Source: W0P28-013 sp051870755 (GTDB lineage Bacteria; Bacteroidota; Bacteroidia; Bacteroidales; Paludibacteraceae). Taken from it: a stretch of 54,317 bases of DNA. Numbering within the stretch: the stretch's first letter is position 1; every line of letters begins with the position of its first letter. Positions 8,436 to 16,827 of the stretch are shown here, piece after piece. The stretch spans positions 1 to 54,317 of the forward strand of contig JBJECE010000016.1 of assembly GCA_051870755.1 (NCBI GenBank). The letters run 5' to 3'. A program made the translations under genes and the position numbers. Below the pieces are notes generated by a model that was not told the origin of the DNA, ran no database searches, and was given only the letters and a program-made list of their open reading frames with translations.

Positions 8436-8903
8436 TTATTGCAATTGGCGGTTCTTGTAGTTGTTGATGCATTCCGGCAAAATGGGCTGATAATCAGAAT
8501 CTTTCCATAGCGGGCTTGTCAGTATCATGTCGGCAGTGGTGCGGTTGGTGGCAAATGCTATGTTGTAGAGCGATGCCAAACGACTCAGCGCGCCGACGTC
8601 TTGTTGGTGGCCTTGCGTAATCAGGTTGTCGCAAAAGAATATCAGACAGTCGATTTTGCCTTCGGCAATCATGGCGCCGATTTGCTGGTCGCCGCCGAGC
8701 GGCCCCGACAGCAAACGTGTTACTCCCAAGTGTGCGGCGCTGCCGGTGGTGGTTTCGTCGTCCGGCACTTCGACTTCGGCGATGAGTTTGCCGGTGGTGC
8801 CGGTGGCGTAGAGCGTATGTTTCGACAACTCCTGACGGTTAAATTTCACCCACTCAATCAATTCTTGTTTGCGGGCGTCGTGTGCTACTAATGCAATTTT
8901 CAT
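8436..8903 (-). CDS. mgsA: Methylglyoxal synthase
   Basis: A 155-residue cytoplasmic enzyme that converts dihydroxyacetone phosphate to methylglyoxal and phosphate, a bypass of lower glycolysis under phosphate limitation. Diagnostic sequence includes IALVAHDARK at the N-terminus, LYATGTTGKLI (31-41), LLSGPLGGDQQIGAMI (64-79, with the catalytic Asp at about 72), EGKIDCLIFF (81-90) and a conserved His at about 99. Length matches the family. The linker between LIAEVEVPDDETTTG and AHLGVTRLL is a few residues longer than in E. coli. It is a single gene, convergent with the GH31 gene and divergent from the secreted-protein gene. Confidence 0.95.
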   Translation of the reverse strand: MKIALVAHDARKQELIEWVKFNRQELSKHTLYATGTTGKLIAEVEVPDDETTTGSAAHLGVTRLLSGPLGGDQQIGAMIAEGKIDCLIFFCDNLITQGHQQDVGALSRLASLYNIAFATNRTTADMILTSPLWKDSDYQPILPECINNYKNRQLQ

Positions 8904-8944
8904 AATCTTGAGGTTTTAATGTGCGTAGTTAAATATTTTTTTTG

Positions 8945-8952
8945 TAACTTTG
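8945..8952 (+). promoter_or_regulatory. -7 box TAACTTTG
   Basis: A perfect Bacteroidetes -7 element lies 30 bases before the ATG at 8983. It predicts a leader of about 20-25 bases for the secreted 401-residue protein. Confidence 0.7.
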
Positions 8953-8982
8953 CAACAAATTCTGTGCAAAAGTTTGTTAAAT

Positions 8983-10188
8983 ATGAAAAAGATAGTCGTT
9001 TTATGCGCATTTTTTGCGCTTGTAAGTGCTGTGCCGGCGCGCACTGTCAAATTGACAATGTCGGATTATTTTACAACAGATACAGAAAATAGTCCGTTTG
9101 TCGTATCGGATGCTGCAAAAGGAATTACGTTGACCGCAAGCAAGGGGACGTATGGCGCAAAGTCCGGCTATTATGCAACTGCTGGTGATATGCGTGTGCA
9201 GTTTGGTGCTACACTCAAGGTAACTACCACCGATCCGCATATTACACATGTTGAGTTTATTTTGTCATCGCAAGGAAAAGAACGCTTGCCTGAATTGTCG
9301 GTGGATAATGGTGTTGCCACCGTTACCAACGATCCCGATTATTCGGCTGTGTGGGATGGTAATGCTCAAACGGTAACGTTTACAATCGGTAATAATACGT
9401 ATGGCAGTAAACAAAAGGAGAAAGGACAACTCTGTTTCACGGCCATTCGCATTGTAACCGATGGCAGCGGAGCCGATGACGACGATACGCCCGATTTGAC
9501 CAAGGAATATCCGCTGACGCAAGGTCGTGCGATCTACTGGGGAACGACTGCAGGATGCAGCAATTTCGGTGTCGAATTTTATTCGGACGGCATCTATTTT
9601 GGATCGGTCAATGGCGAGGAAACTATCGAAGGAACAGGCACTTATGTGTCGTTTGATCTCTTTTCGGACGATGCTCATTCGTTTATTGGTTCCTATTCTA
9701 CCGCGATTGGCACCGACAAAGTTGGCGGTTTGGCGCCGGGTGGTATCTCGCAGTGGCATGTGTGCGGACGTGGCGTTTGTGCGAGCGCATATATCGAAAG
9801 CGGCTCATTGTCAATTAGTTGTACGCCGAGTGGCAAGTATAATGTTTCTTATGATGTAGTCGATGACGAGGGCAATCGGCATCAAGGACAGGCCTTTGGC
9901 ATCACGTTACAGGCGTTCACCGAAAGCGGCGGCAATTATACTTTGTCGAATGTTTGCACCGATGCCGATGTGGATGCCTTGCCACAGGTCAGTGCAGCGC
10001 CAACAATTTATGTGGTTGATGGACAAATTGTTGTTAACCAGAATGTTGCTTCCGAAATTTCGGTGTACGATTTGTTGGGTCGTTGTGTGGCGCGTCAGAC
10101 CGATTGTACACAGATTGTTGTGCCGATGTCACGGGGTATCTATGTGGTCAAAAGTGGTACCGGCGTTTCGAAAGTCGTTGTGAAGTAA
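8983..10188 (+). CDS. Secreted protein of unknown function with T9SS tail
   Basis: A 401-residue exported protein. I start at ATG 8983 because it gives a clean signal peptide (MKKIVVLCAFFALVSAVPA); earlier in-frame codons lie in the promoter. Residues ~25-160 look beta-rich and recall carbohydrate-binding or lectin-like modules. A second beta-rich unit covers ~175-320 (RAIYWGTTAGCSNFGVEFYS region). The C-terminal ~55 residues (EISVYDLLGRCVARQ to VVVK) match a type A T9SS sorting domain. I recognise no catalytic motif. It is likely a surface or secreted binding protein, and its closeness to the secreted GH31 enzyme is only suggestive of a shared role. It is convergent with recX. Confidence 0.8.
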   Translation: MKKIVVLCAFFALVSAVPARTVKLTMSDYFTTDTENSPFVVSDAAKGITLTASKGTYGAKSGYYATAGDMRVQFGATLKVTTTDPHITHVEFILSSQGKERLPELSVDNGVATVTNDPDYSAVWDGNAQTVTFTIGNNTYGSKQKEKGQLCFTAIRIVTDGSGADDDDTPDLTKEYPLTQGRAIYWGTTAGCSNFGVEFYSDGIYFGSVNGEETIEGTGTYVSFDLFSDDAHSFIGSYSTAIGTDKVGGLAPGGISQWHVCGRGVCASAYIESGSLSISCTPSGKYNVSYDVVDDEGNRHQGQAFGITLQAFTESGGNYTLSNVCTDADVDALPQVSAAPTIYVVDGQIVVNQNVASEISVYDLLGRCVARQTDCTQIVVPMSRGIYVVKSGTGVSKVVVK

Positions 10189-10211
10189 GTAATACTTGGC
10201 AATTTTGACCG

Positions 10212-10685
10212 TTAGCGCAATTGGTCGATGCAGGCTGCGACGATGTTGTATTCAAAGCCGCGTCCTTGAGCAAAGCGTATGAGTTTAGCCTTGCGGTCGT
10301 AGTCGTCGCGGTATTTTAGTCCGCGTTGTTTGGTGTCGAGCAGGTTGGCCAATGTGGCGGCGTAGGCGGTGTCGTCTATCTGTGCAAGTGCTTCGTCGAT
10401 ATAGGCGTCGGCGAGTCCTTTGGCGCGCAGCATGATGGCGATTTTTGTTTTTCCCCACTGATTGAATCGAAATTTATCGCGTACGAACGCGTTGCAGTAG
10501 CGTTGTGCGTTCAAAAAGTTTTCTTGTTTCAAATAGTCGATGATTTTGTCGATATGTTCGGGCGCGCATGCCCATGTGCGTAGTTTTTCGCGCACGTCGG
10601 TTTCGCAATGCTCGGCTGTGGCGCAGTAGGCCGATGCCTTGAATATCATCTGCTCGTAAGTGGCTGTTTTATCGGATGTTTTCAT
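10212..10685 (-). CDS. recX: Regulatory protein RecX
   Basis: A 157-residue all-helical protein of three-helix repeats, which modulates RecA filaments during recombination and the SOS response. Recognisable segments are FKASAYCATAEHCETDVREKL (repeat 1), IDKIIDYLKQENFLNAQRYC and FVRDKFRFNQWGKTKI (repeat 2, with the conserved aromatic/basic cluster), then AYIDEALAQI and a C-terminal repeat with FAQGRGFEYNIV. Length is as expected. The start overlaps the end of the upstream PorW/SprE-like gene by 17 bases, so recX is the second gene of that transcript. Confidence 0.92.
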   Translation of the reverse strand: MKTSDKTATYEQMIFKASAYCATAEHCETDVREKLRTWACAPEHIDKIIDYLKQENFLNAQRYCNAFVRDKFRFNQWGKTKIAIMLRAKGLADAYIDEALAQIDDTAYAATLANLLDTKQRGLKYRDDYDRKAKLIRFAQGRGFEYNIVAACIDQLR

Positions 10686-13353
10686 TGTAAAAGCGAGTGT
10701 ATTCGTCGAGTCCCAGCAGATTGACGAGTGCTAAATTTTCGTCGGAGATGGGTAGCACGTTGGCGCAGCGTGCGAATATGTGTGCCAGATTTTCGTCGGT
10801 GATGGCCAGATTGGTGTACCAACGCGTTTCGTCGAGATTTTCAAATCCTGCAACGAGTATCACTTTGCGACCATCGAGTACGCGCTGTGCGAAGTCGTAA
10901 TCTTTGACCAAAAATTTCGAGAAGTTGTAGGCAGCAAGGTCAAATAGCAGTTGGTTGTGATCGTTGTCGTCGGCCGGTTGCAGTATGAGCGTAAATGGCG
11001 TTTTGCGTTCCGGCGAATAGGTCTTGTCGGTAATAGGCTCATCGATGTCGGTTTGCAATTCTTGTTGGCGGAGTGCGGCCAGACTGCCGGTGGTGCCTTG
11101 TTGTGCCTCTTTGCCTTGCGATATCAGTGCCAGAATATCTTTGCTCATGCTGGCGACGTCGCTTTGCGGATATTGCGCCACAAGTGTTTCCAATGCGGTG
11201 CGGAATTGCTCTTGCGGTGCTGTTTTGCCGATGCTCAAAGCGTGCAGAAATGCAAATTTCGGCATCAGGGGCGAGAGCGGATAATTTTGCTGTATGTAGT
11301 TGTAGTTGGCGGCCACCGCGGCAAAATTGTTTTGATTGTAGTCGGCATAGGTGGCGTTGTAGAGCGAATCCTGCAAGGCATACATTTTTGCAACGCGTTC
11401 GGCGTAGTCGGGCTGCGACAGAATGATGGCTTGTTTGCTGTCGGGGAAATCGGCTATAATGCGTTGTCGTACGGCGTTTTGCTCGGCTGTTTGTTGCCGG
11501 TGTCCGTAGATGCGATAGAGGGCATAATAACAATCGAGCAGGCGTTCGCCGTCGGGGAAACGCCGTTCGTACTCTTTGAGCGTGTTTTCGGCGGCTTCGA
11601 GGTCTTCCAACTTGGTTTCGTAGATGTCGGCCATGTTGAGCAAGGCTTCGGCTATTTCGGCGTTCGATTGTGCTATTTGTTCGGACGTTTTTGGGATTTG
11701 CGATAGATAAAACGCCGGATTTTTATTGTCGTCGATAGCTGTTTTGAGGCTGTCGGGCGTTTCGTCGGTGTCGTCGTCGGTGTCGTTGTCGTCCACTATC
11801 ATTGCCGACTTGTTCAGACGCCGCCAGTTGTCTTCCAATTTGCGTTGTCCCCAACGTTTGGTGAATTGCGCGCGTCCGCTGGTAATGAGTTGTTGGTTGT
11901 AGAAATACCATTCGCCGGTGGTGCCTGCGGCCTGCATTCCAAAGCCCATGCCGGGCACATCGTCGGTCATCGAGCCGGCCATGGCTTCTTCGTCGGCGGC
12001 ACGCTGGCGCGCTTCCTCCTCTTCGGCGATGATTTGCGCAATGATTTTATCGACAATGGCGCGTTGCTCAGCTTCCGATAGTTGCGACAGGCGCTGCAAA
12101 CTATCTTGCAGAACGACGATGTTGTTGTTTTGCGCCAATTCGCCCAATGTTTCGGCCAATTTGAGTGTTTGTGCGTACTCCTCGTGTGTGGCGGGAACGA
12201 TGGTGGCAGCCTCTTCGTAGCACGGATGCGCTTCGAGATATTGCTTGTTGTGGTAGTAGATGCCGCCTAATTTCAACAGAACGACTGCTTTTTCGATGCC
12301 GTTGCGCGTGCTTGCTTCGATGGCTTGCTTGTAGGCTTCGATGGCTTTAGGTTCTTGATTATCATACAGATAGATGTTTCCAAATGCGTAGTACACTTGG
12401 TCGAGGTAGTCTTTGTTGTTGGGGTTGCGGCTCATCTTCTCGAGCGTCTTGATGGCTTTGGGCAAATTCTCGGTTTCAGAGGTCAGCATCTGCATGCGGG
12501 CGTTGAATTCCACCGTGTAGTTGGGCGCATGTTTTGCCACATAACGGAAATGTTCGTTGGCTTGCCGGCGATCGCCTTTTTTAAGCAGCAGTTGGCCGAG
12601 TATGTAGTGAAAACGGACGCGTTGATAGCGATTTTTTTCGGCGTCGCAGGCTATCTGCAAAAACGGCAGGGCTTCCATCTCCTTTTGTTCTTTGAGCAAA
12701 AGGTCGGCTTTGGTGGCGGCAAACAAGCCGTTCAATTCCGATGGTACATCGTTTTCGTTTATTTTGCCCAGCACCTCTTCGGCTTCGTAGTACCACTGCA
12801 TTTCGGCGTAGGCGCGTGCCAGCCATATACGCGCTTCGGTAACGGCTGCCGGCTCGGTGGCGTAGTGTTTGGTGATGTAAGTGAACGTGCCCACGGCGCC
12901 AATGAAATCGGCTTTGCTAAATTCCGCCTGACCCAGCAACAGCCACGCTCTGACAACTTGCGGATTGAACTCCTTTTGGTTGTACCAATGCTGATAGTCG
13001 GGATCTTTCGACTTTTTGGGATTTTTTTGCGGTTTTTTAGTGATGCTGTGCAGTTTGATTGTTTTGCGGCATTTTTCCACCACCACATCCATGGTGCCGC
13101 TGATGGCAGCGCCGTTTTCGTGTACCGAAATCGGATACATGGGCAGCACTTTCGAGTAGTCGTCTGTCATCGACTTTTGCATCTGTGCAATGCCTTTGTC
13201 GTAGTTGCTTTGTGCGTTGAAGTTGATGTTGTATTTCGACGTAACATAGTGGAACGACCGCGTTGCCGCCGTGTTTTTTTTGGTGGAACAGCCTGATATT
13301 GCGATTGTTATGCAAATTATCGATATTAAATATGTCGTCCAATGTCGGCTCAA
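10669..13353 (-). CDS. TPR lipoprotein of the T9SS PorW/SprE family
   Basis: An 894-residue protein from a proposed TTG start at 13353. That start gives a short lipoprotein signal with lipobox ISGC (Cys22); further upstream in-frame codons run into the promoter. After the lipidated Cys come YNINFNAQSNYDKG and a long array of tetratricopeptide-type helices (roughly 110-450), an acidic linker rich in Asp (~530-555), a second TPR region (~580-760) and a C-terminal domain with FTLILQPAD and DYDFAQRVLDGRKVILVAGF. This matches SprE/PorW, an outer-membrane lipoprotein needed for type IX secretion and gliding, thought to link the PorKN rings with the translocon. PorX (33717-35258) and three proteins with T9SS tails are in the same window. 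recX follows with a 17-base overlap. Confidence 0.82.
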   Translation of the reverse strand: MSRHWTTYLISIICITIAISGCSTKKNTAATRSFHYVTSKYNINFNAQSNYDKGIAQMQKSMTDDYSKVLPMYPISVHENGAAISGTMDVVVEKCRKTIKLHSITKKPQKNPKKSKDPDYQHWYNQKEFNPQVVRAWLLLGQAEFSKADFIGAVGTFTYITKHYATEPAAVTEARIWLARAYAEMQWYYEAEEVLGKINENDVPSELNGLFAATKADLLLKEQKEMEALPFLQIACDAEKNRYQRVRFHYILGQLLLKKGDRRQANEHFRYVAKHAPNYTVEFNARMQMLTSETENLPKAIKTLEKMSRNPNNKDYLDQVYYAFGNIYLYDNQEPKAIEAYKQAIEASTRNGIEKAVVLLKLGGIYYHNKQYLEAHPCYEEAATIVPATHEEYAQTLKLAETLGELAQNNNIVVLQDSLQRLSQLSEAEQRAIVDKIIAQIIAEEEEARQRAADEEAMAGSMTDDVPGMGFGMQAAGTTGEWYFYNQQLITSGRAQFTKRWGQRKLEDNWRRLNKSAMIVDDNDTDDDTDETPDSLKTAIDDNKNPAFYLSQIPKTSEQIAQSNAEIAEALLNMADIYETKLEDLEAAENTLKEYERRFPDGERLLDCYYALYRIYGHRQQTAEQNAVRQRIIADFPDSKQAIILSQPDYAERVAKMYALQDSLYNATYADYNQNNFAAVAANYNYIQQNYPLSPLMPKFAFLHALSIGKTAPQEQFRTALETLVAQYPQSDVASMSKDILALISQGKEAQQGTTGSLAALRQQELQTDIDEPITDKTYSPERKTPFTLILQPADDNDHNQLLFDLAAYNFSKFLVKDYDFAQRVLDGRKVILVAGFENLDETRWYTNLAITDENLAHIFARCANVLPISDENLALVNLLGLDEYTRFYNENIR

Positions 13354-13411
13354 GGCGGTGCTTGCTGTTGTGTATGTATAACGTGCAACGATGCGTTTTA
13401 TTTTATTCGTG

Positions 13412-13419
13412 CAAATGTA
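13412..13419 (-). promoter_or_regulatory. -7 box TACATTTG of the PorW/SprE-like gene
   Basis: Read leftward, TACATTTG fits TAnnTTTG. It lies about 58 bases upstream of the TTG start chosen at 13353 and overlaps a longer in-frame extension, which argues against that extension being translated. Confidence 0.55.
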
Positions 13420-13472
13420 CAAAAAAAAGCGGACTGTTCAAAACGTATTTGTGTCTTTGTCGTGCGTTGGGC

Positions 13473-13511
13473 AAAAAAAAGCGAGAACGCACACCATAGC
13501 GCGCGTTCTCG
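13473..13511 (-). terminator. Terminator of the perR-rubrerythrin operon
   Basis: Read leftward, CGAGAACGC and GCGTTCTCG (13482-13490 and 13503-13511) form a 9-bp perfect stem. It is followed by a run of eight T residues (13473-13480), a strong rho-independent terminator shortly after the rubrerythrin stop. Confidence 0.88.
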
Positions 13512-13535
13512 ACGAGTTTGTTTGTGGCAATCGCC

Positions 13536-14081
13536 TTATTTTTTGAAATAGCGATTGTACAATCCTTCGAATCCTTTGCCGTGGCGTGCTTCGTCTTTGG
13601 CCATTTCGTGTACGGTGTCGTGAATGGCGTCCAAATTCAACTCTTTGGCGCGTTTGGCTATGCGCATTTTGTCCTCGCAGGCGCCGGCTTCGGCATTCAT
13701 GCGTTTTTCGAGGTTGGTTTTGGTGTCCCAAACCACTTCGCCGAGCAGTTCGGCAAATTTGGCGCAGTGTTCGGCCTCTTCCCACGCATAACGTTTGAAA
13801 GCTTCGGCCACTTCGGGATAGCCTTCGCGGTCGGCTTGGCGCGACATGGCAAGGTACATACCTACTTCGGTGGCTTCGCCGAGGAAGTGGGCGTTCAAGT
13901 CTTTTTTCATCTCGTCGTCGGTGTCTTTGGCAATGCCGATGACGTGTTCGGTTACAAAGTTGAGAGCGGCCGATTCGTCGAGCACTTTCCATTCAACCAA
14001 TTGTTTGCATTGTGGGCAGCGTTCGGGTGCTTCGTTGCCTTCGTGTACATAGCCGCAGATGGGGCAAATAAATTTTTTCAT
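13536..14081 (-). CDS. Reverse rubrerythrin (rubredoxin domain N-terminal), peroxide reductase
   Basis: A 181-residue non-haem iron protein that reduces hydrogen peroxide using electrons from NAD(P)H via rubredoxin-like centres. The rubredoxin domain comes first (Cys6, Cys9, Cys22 and Cys25 in CPICGYVHEG...CPQC), followed by a ferritin-like four-helix domain with diiron ligands in LGEATEVGMYL, WEEAEHCAKF, EKRMNAEAGACEDK and AKDEARHGKGF. This is reversed relative to classical rubrerythrin and typical of anaerobic Bacteroidetes and clostridia. It lies 19 bases downstream of a PerR-type regulator in the same direction, so expression is probably peroxide-inducible. A strong terminator follows. 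Confidence 0.93.
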   Translation of the reverse strand: MKKFICPICGYVHEGNEAPERCPQCKQLVEWKVLDESAALNFVTEHVIGIAKDTDDEMKKDLNAHFLGEATEVGMYLAMSRQADREGYPEVAEAFKRYAWEEAEHCAKFAELLGEVVWDTKTNLEKRMNAEAGACEDKMRIAKRAKELNLDAIHDTVHEMAKDEARHGKGFEGLYNRYFKK

Positions 14082-14100
14082 AGTGGTAATTTGTTTATTA

Positions 14101-14544
14101 TTAGTTGTTTATAAAATAAGTTGCTTGTCGTTTTTGTGCTTTGTTGCATGCAGCGCAGATGCCGTAGATGTAGGAATGGGCAGTCTGAACGGTGTAGTTG
14201 CGCGGCAATCTGTATCGCATTTTTGCTTTATGTACATCAAATATTGTACCACAATTCGTACACAGAAAATGGGCGTGAAATGTGGTGTCGAAATCGTAGC
14301 GCGTGCATTTCTCATCGATGGTGAGTTCTGCGACTAATCCTTTGGAAACGAACAGATTGAGCGTGTTGTAAACGGTGCGTTGCGTGAATTTCGGATAATG
14401 AACGCGCACGCGTTCGCATATTTCGTCGATGGTGGCGTGCGTGCGATGGTGGTACAAATCATTCAGTACAATGGTGCGTTGTATTGTCGGTATGATGCCG
14501 GCGGATTTCAAATAGGTTTCGGCCGTGAATGACTCATTTATCAT
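14101..14544 (-). CDS. perR: Fur-family regulator, probably peroxide sensor PerR
   Basis: A 147-residue DNA-binding repressor. The N-terminal winged helix (about 15-80) contains TIDEICERVR and QRTVYNTLNLFVSKGLV. The dimerisation domain has the regulatory metal site (FHAHFLC, with Asp and His) and a structural zinc site from two CxxC pairs, CTNCG (~95-98) and CAACN (~135-138). PerR proteins sense peroxide through iron-catalysed His oxidation. Assignment to PerR rather than Fur or Zur rests mainly on its operon with the rubrerythrin gene 19 bases downstream, so the symbol is an inference. It is preceded by a perfect -7 box and is probably autoregulated. Confidence 0.85.
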   Translation of the reverse strand: MINESFTAETYLKSAGIIPTIQRTIVLNDLYHHRTHATIDEICERVRVHYPKFTQRTVYNTLNLFVSKGLVAELTIDEKCTRYDFDTTFHAHFLCTNCGTIFDVHKAKMRYRLPRNYTVQTAHSYIYGICAACNKAQKRQATYFINN

Positions 14545-14576
14545 GTTTTTCGTCGATTGTAATTTTTCAATGATTG

Positions 14577-14584
14577 CAAAGTTA
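14577..14584 (-). promoter_or_regulatory. -7 box TAACTTTG of perR
   Basis: Read leftward, TAACTTTG lies about 33 bases upstream of the perR start codon, with the Bacteroidetes consensus. I could not confidently identify a Per box by eye. Confidence 0.7.
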
Positions 14585-14595
14585 GCGCTTTTTTC

Positions 14596-15225
14596 TCACC
14601 TGTGCAACTGTTTGTCGATATTTTTTCTGACAAAATCGGCATCGGCTTGGGGCGGCACCAGAATGGTGTTGAATCCCAATGCTTTGGCCGTGTCGATGTT
14701 GCGTGCGCTATCGTCTAAAAAGAGGCATTCGTCGGGCGTTAGTTGCTCGCTGTCGAGCAGAAAACGGAATATTTCCGGTTGTGGTTTCGACAGGTGCAGT
14801 TCGTACGAGAGGTAGCATTTGTCGATGAGTTGGCCGAGTTGATAGCCTTTGGCGGCAATTTGGGTCTGCACGCTGTGCGGAAAGTGTATGGCGTTGGTGT
14901 TGCTGAGCAGCAGTATGCGGAAGTGCCGATGCAAGTCGCGCAAGAGTGCCAATTTTGCGTTGGGGATGTCGAGCAGAAAGGCATTGAGTGCGGCGTCGAT
15001 GTCGTGGTCGTCGATTGGTTTGCCAACGATTTGTCGTACGCCGTTGTGAAATTCGTCGGTGGTGATGTCGCCGTTTTCGAGTTGTGCGAAAATGCCGGCT
15101 TGTGCGTAGTTGTCGATGAGGCGGTCGATGTCGCGCAGTCCGAGTTGTACGAAAGCGTCGATGCAGCGTTGTCGGTCGAGGTTGATGAGCACGCCTCCGA
15201 AGTCGAAAATGAGTGTTGTAATCAT
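14596..15225 (-). CDS. HAD-superfamily phosphatase, YihX-like
   Basis: A 209-residue soluble hydrolase. Motif I is IFDFGGVLINLD (nucleophile Asp8; the usual second Asp is Gly, as in YihX-type members), motif II is LLLSNTNAIHF (~104-114), motif III is the Lys of LSKPQPEIF and motif IV is LFLDDSARNIDTAKALGF. A helical cap covers ~20-85. YihX of E. coli dephosphorylates alpha-glucose 1-phosphate, but family members vary and I do not assign a substrate. The gene ends 11 bases from the perR promoter and is divergent from the tRNA-Met promoter. It appears to be a single gene. Confidence 0.88.
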   Translation of the reverse strand: MITTLIFDFGGVLINLDRQRCIDAFVQLGLRDIDRLIDNYAQAGIFAQLENGDITTDEFHNGVRQIVGKPIDDHDIDAALNAFLLDIPNAKLALLRDLHRHFRILLLSNTNAIHFPHSVQTQIAAKGYQLGQLIDKCYLSYELHLSKPQPEIFRFLLDSEQLTPDECLFLDDSARNIDTAKALGFNTILVPPQADADFVRKNIDKQLHR

Positions 15226-15262
15226 AAAAAACGCATTTTTGCGGACAAATTTACGAAAATTT

Positions 15263-15294
15263 TTTGGTTTGTTGCAAAAAAAGTTGTACTTTTG
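15263..15294 (+). promoter_or_regulatory. Promoter of tRNA-Met (TTTG-N20-TACTTTTG)
   Basis: TTTG is at 15263-15266 and TACTTTTG at 15287-15294, spaced by 20 bases. The tRNA starts 43 bases downstream. Confidence 0.7.
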
Positions 15295-15336
15295 CAGTCG
15301 ATTTGCGACGAATGTTTTTTTTGACGTTTTCGCATC

Positions 15337-15410
15337 GGGCCTATAGCTCAGTCGGTTAGAGCATCGGACTCATAACCCGCAGGTCCTTGGTTCAAGTCCA
15401 AGTGGGCCCA
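15337..15410 (+). tRNA. tRNA-Met or tRNA-Ile2 (CAT anticodon)
   Basis: A 74-base cloverleaf. Acceptor GGGCCTA pairs with TGGGCCC (one G-U), the D arm is GCTC/GAGC, the anticodon loop is CTCATAA (anticodon CAT), and the T arm CTTGG-TTCAAGT-CCAAG is perfect. The anticodon stem TCGGA/CCCGC has only three standard pairs, with mismatches at both ends. The A1:U72-type mismatch of initiator tRNA is absent, so it is an elongator tRNA-Met or a lysidine-modified tRNA-Ile. Confidence 0.88.
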
Positions 15411-15411
15411 C

Positions 15412-15441
15412 AAAAAAAGAGAGATTTTATCTCTCTTTTTT
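15412..15441 (+). terminator. Terminator of tRNA-Met, possibly bidirectional
   Basis: GAGAGAT (15419-15425) and ATCTCTC (15429-15435) form a stem flanked by A7 and T6. It can end tRNA transcription rightward and the restriction endonuclease gene leftward. Confidence 0.85.
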
Positions 15442-15449
15442 GTATATAC

Positions 15450-16133
15450 TCAAAATAAACCTCGTTTTCTTGTATATGTGGATGCCAATTCAGCTACTTC
15501 ATCAATTGTCATTAGTTCTTTTATAAAATATTGTAAGTTTTGTTTACAATCTGCGTGTCGTTGCCTGATGATTTCATCATAATCAATCTGCAAGATGCTG
15601 CAAAATTCGCGACCGGTTAAGATATGTGTTTCGTCAAATTCATTTTTCAGGCCTTCTCTGATAATAGCTTTGTCATTTTCATTAAAACAACAAATATACC
15701 ATTCGGCAACAAAAGGAATTTTACTACCAAATTTTTCAGTGAAAAGTTCTAAATTTTGTTTTTCGCCTTTGACTTTTTTGGTATCAAACATATATCCATC
15801 TTTTAATTCAATTATTTTGCAGATCCGATTTTGTTCAACAATAAAAATTATAATATCAGGTTCTATTCCCGGTACAGTATGGACAGATTTTTTTATGACT
15901 TTTTTTGTTGCTACATAAATGCCGTTTGCTTGTTCAGCATGAGTAACCGATGTAATGAAAGAATCAACGTCATCTATTTGTGTACAATGGCTTAAAATCA
16001 TACGTTCCAATTCTGTACCATTTGAGATGACTGTTGCTTGAATTTGTGTGATTAAATCACCAACTTCCTTATTTCCGAAAACACGTTCATAGGCTCCTGA
16101 TGTGGTTTTCGGTTTCATGTTTTCAATTTTCAT
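15450..16133 (-). CDS. Putative type II restriction endonuclease (PD-(D/E)XK)
   Basis: A 227-residue protein that I recognise only by its active-site pattern and context. EPDIIIFIVEQ followed by KIIELKDG (Pro92-Asp93, Glu109 and Lys111) fits a PD-(D/E)XK nuclease core with the usual hydrophobic beta strands. The rest is unfamiliar. The start overlaps the end of the methyltransferase gene by 4 bases (ATGA), so the two are translationally coupled, as in many type II restriction-modification pairs. It would cut unmethylated foreign DNA at the sequence protected by its partner. The pair is more AT-rich than the flanking core and sits directly downstream of tRNA-Met, consistent with horizontal acquisition. 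The recognition site is unknown. Confidence 0.72.
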   Translation of the reverse strand: MKIENMKPKTTSGAYERVFGNKEVGDLITQIQATVISNGTELERMILSHCTQIDDVDSFITSVTHAEQANGIYVATKKVIKKSVHTVPGIEPDIIIFIVEQNRICKIIELKDGYMFDTKKVKGEKQNLELFTEKFGSKIPFVAEWYICCFNENDKAIIREGLKNEFDETHILTGREFCSILQIDYDEIIRQRHADCKQNLQYFIKELMTIDEVAELASTYTRKRGLF

Positions 16134-16789
16134 AATTGTTCCTCCCCAAATTTTATATCACATCCAATGAAGTTTCGACCTGTACTTTTGCAACAAGTAA
16201 AGACGGAATAACTACCGGCAGCAGGGTCACAGACAAGATCGTTCGGGGAGGTTGTCGCTAAAATCAATTGCATTTGCAGGCCTATGGGTTTTTGGTGTAT
16301 ATGGATTTTATTGGTAATTTTCTCTGTCCAAACGTCCGGTATATTGTGTAGTGTCCATGATTTTTTCGCTTGGCGTGGTTCTTTTTGAATTATAATTAAA
16401 TATTCGCTTATTCTGCGCGTACGATATCCCATGCCTAATTTGTTTTTATTCCAAACAATCATATCTACAGTCTGCAATGTTGGTGTGTGTGCTAACCAAT
16501 TTTGTATGCCGTTGACTAAATGGTATTTATCTATCCAAAGAAATAAATAACCATTGGGTACAAGTGTGGTTTCGATAAGTCCAATGAACTCTGTAATCAG
16601 TTCTTCAGACATTTGAGCTAAATTGCTGCGCTCTCTGCCACGGCTTTTGCCTTCATTGCCATACGATAGTTTGTCTAAAATGCCCCTGTACTGTGGGTCG
16701 AAGAAAACGACTCGGAGCGATTCTTTTGGAATTTGTTGCAACAAATCAAGTCCGTTCATTTGTTGCTTGCGGTTCATTAAATTTTGCAT
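16130..16789 (-). CDS. Type II DNA adenine/cytosine-N4 methyltransferase, beta class
   Basis: A 219-residue amino-methyltransferase. The catalytic motif IV is DPQY (residues 31-34, a variant of DPPY) within RVVFFDPQYRGILDKLSYGN. The AdoMet-binding motif DPAAGSYSVF (188-197) comes near the C-terminus and is followed by GRNFIGCDI. Catalytic motif first and motif I last is the beta-class order. The putative target-recognition region lies between (~60-165). It is the modification partner of the endonuclease gene that overlaps its 3' end by 4 bases, and together they would form a compact type II R-M system. The N-terminus is short, so a slightly different start is possible. Confidence 0.85.
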   Translation of the reverse strand: MQNLMNRKQQMNGLDLLQQIPKESLRVVFFDPQYRGILDKLSYGNEGKSRGRERSNLAQMSEELITEFIGLIETTLVPNGYLFLWIDKYHLVNGIQNWLAHTPTLQTVDMIVWNKNKLGMGYRTRRISEYLIIIQKEPRQAKKSWTLHNIPDVWTEKITNKIHIHQKPIGLQMQLILATTSPNDLVCDPAAGSYSVFTCCKSTGRNFIGCDIKFGEEQL

Positions 16790-16827
16790 AAAAAATGATT
16801 GTTAGCACATCAACTATCAATCATTTA

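Noticed and set aside
13354..13422. 23-residue N-terminal extension of the PorW/SprE-like protein
   Set aside because: It starts inside the -7 box and would place the lipobox too far from the N-terminus.
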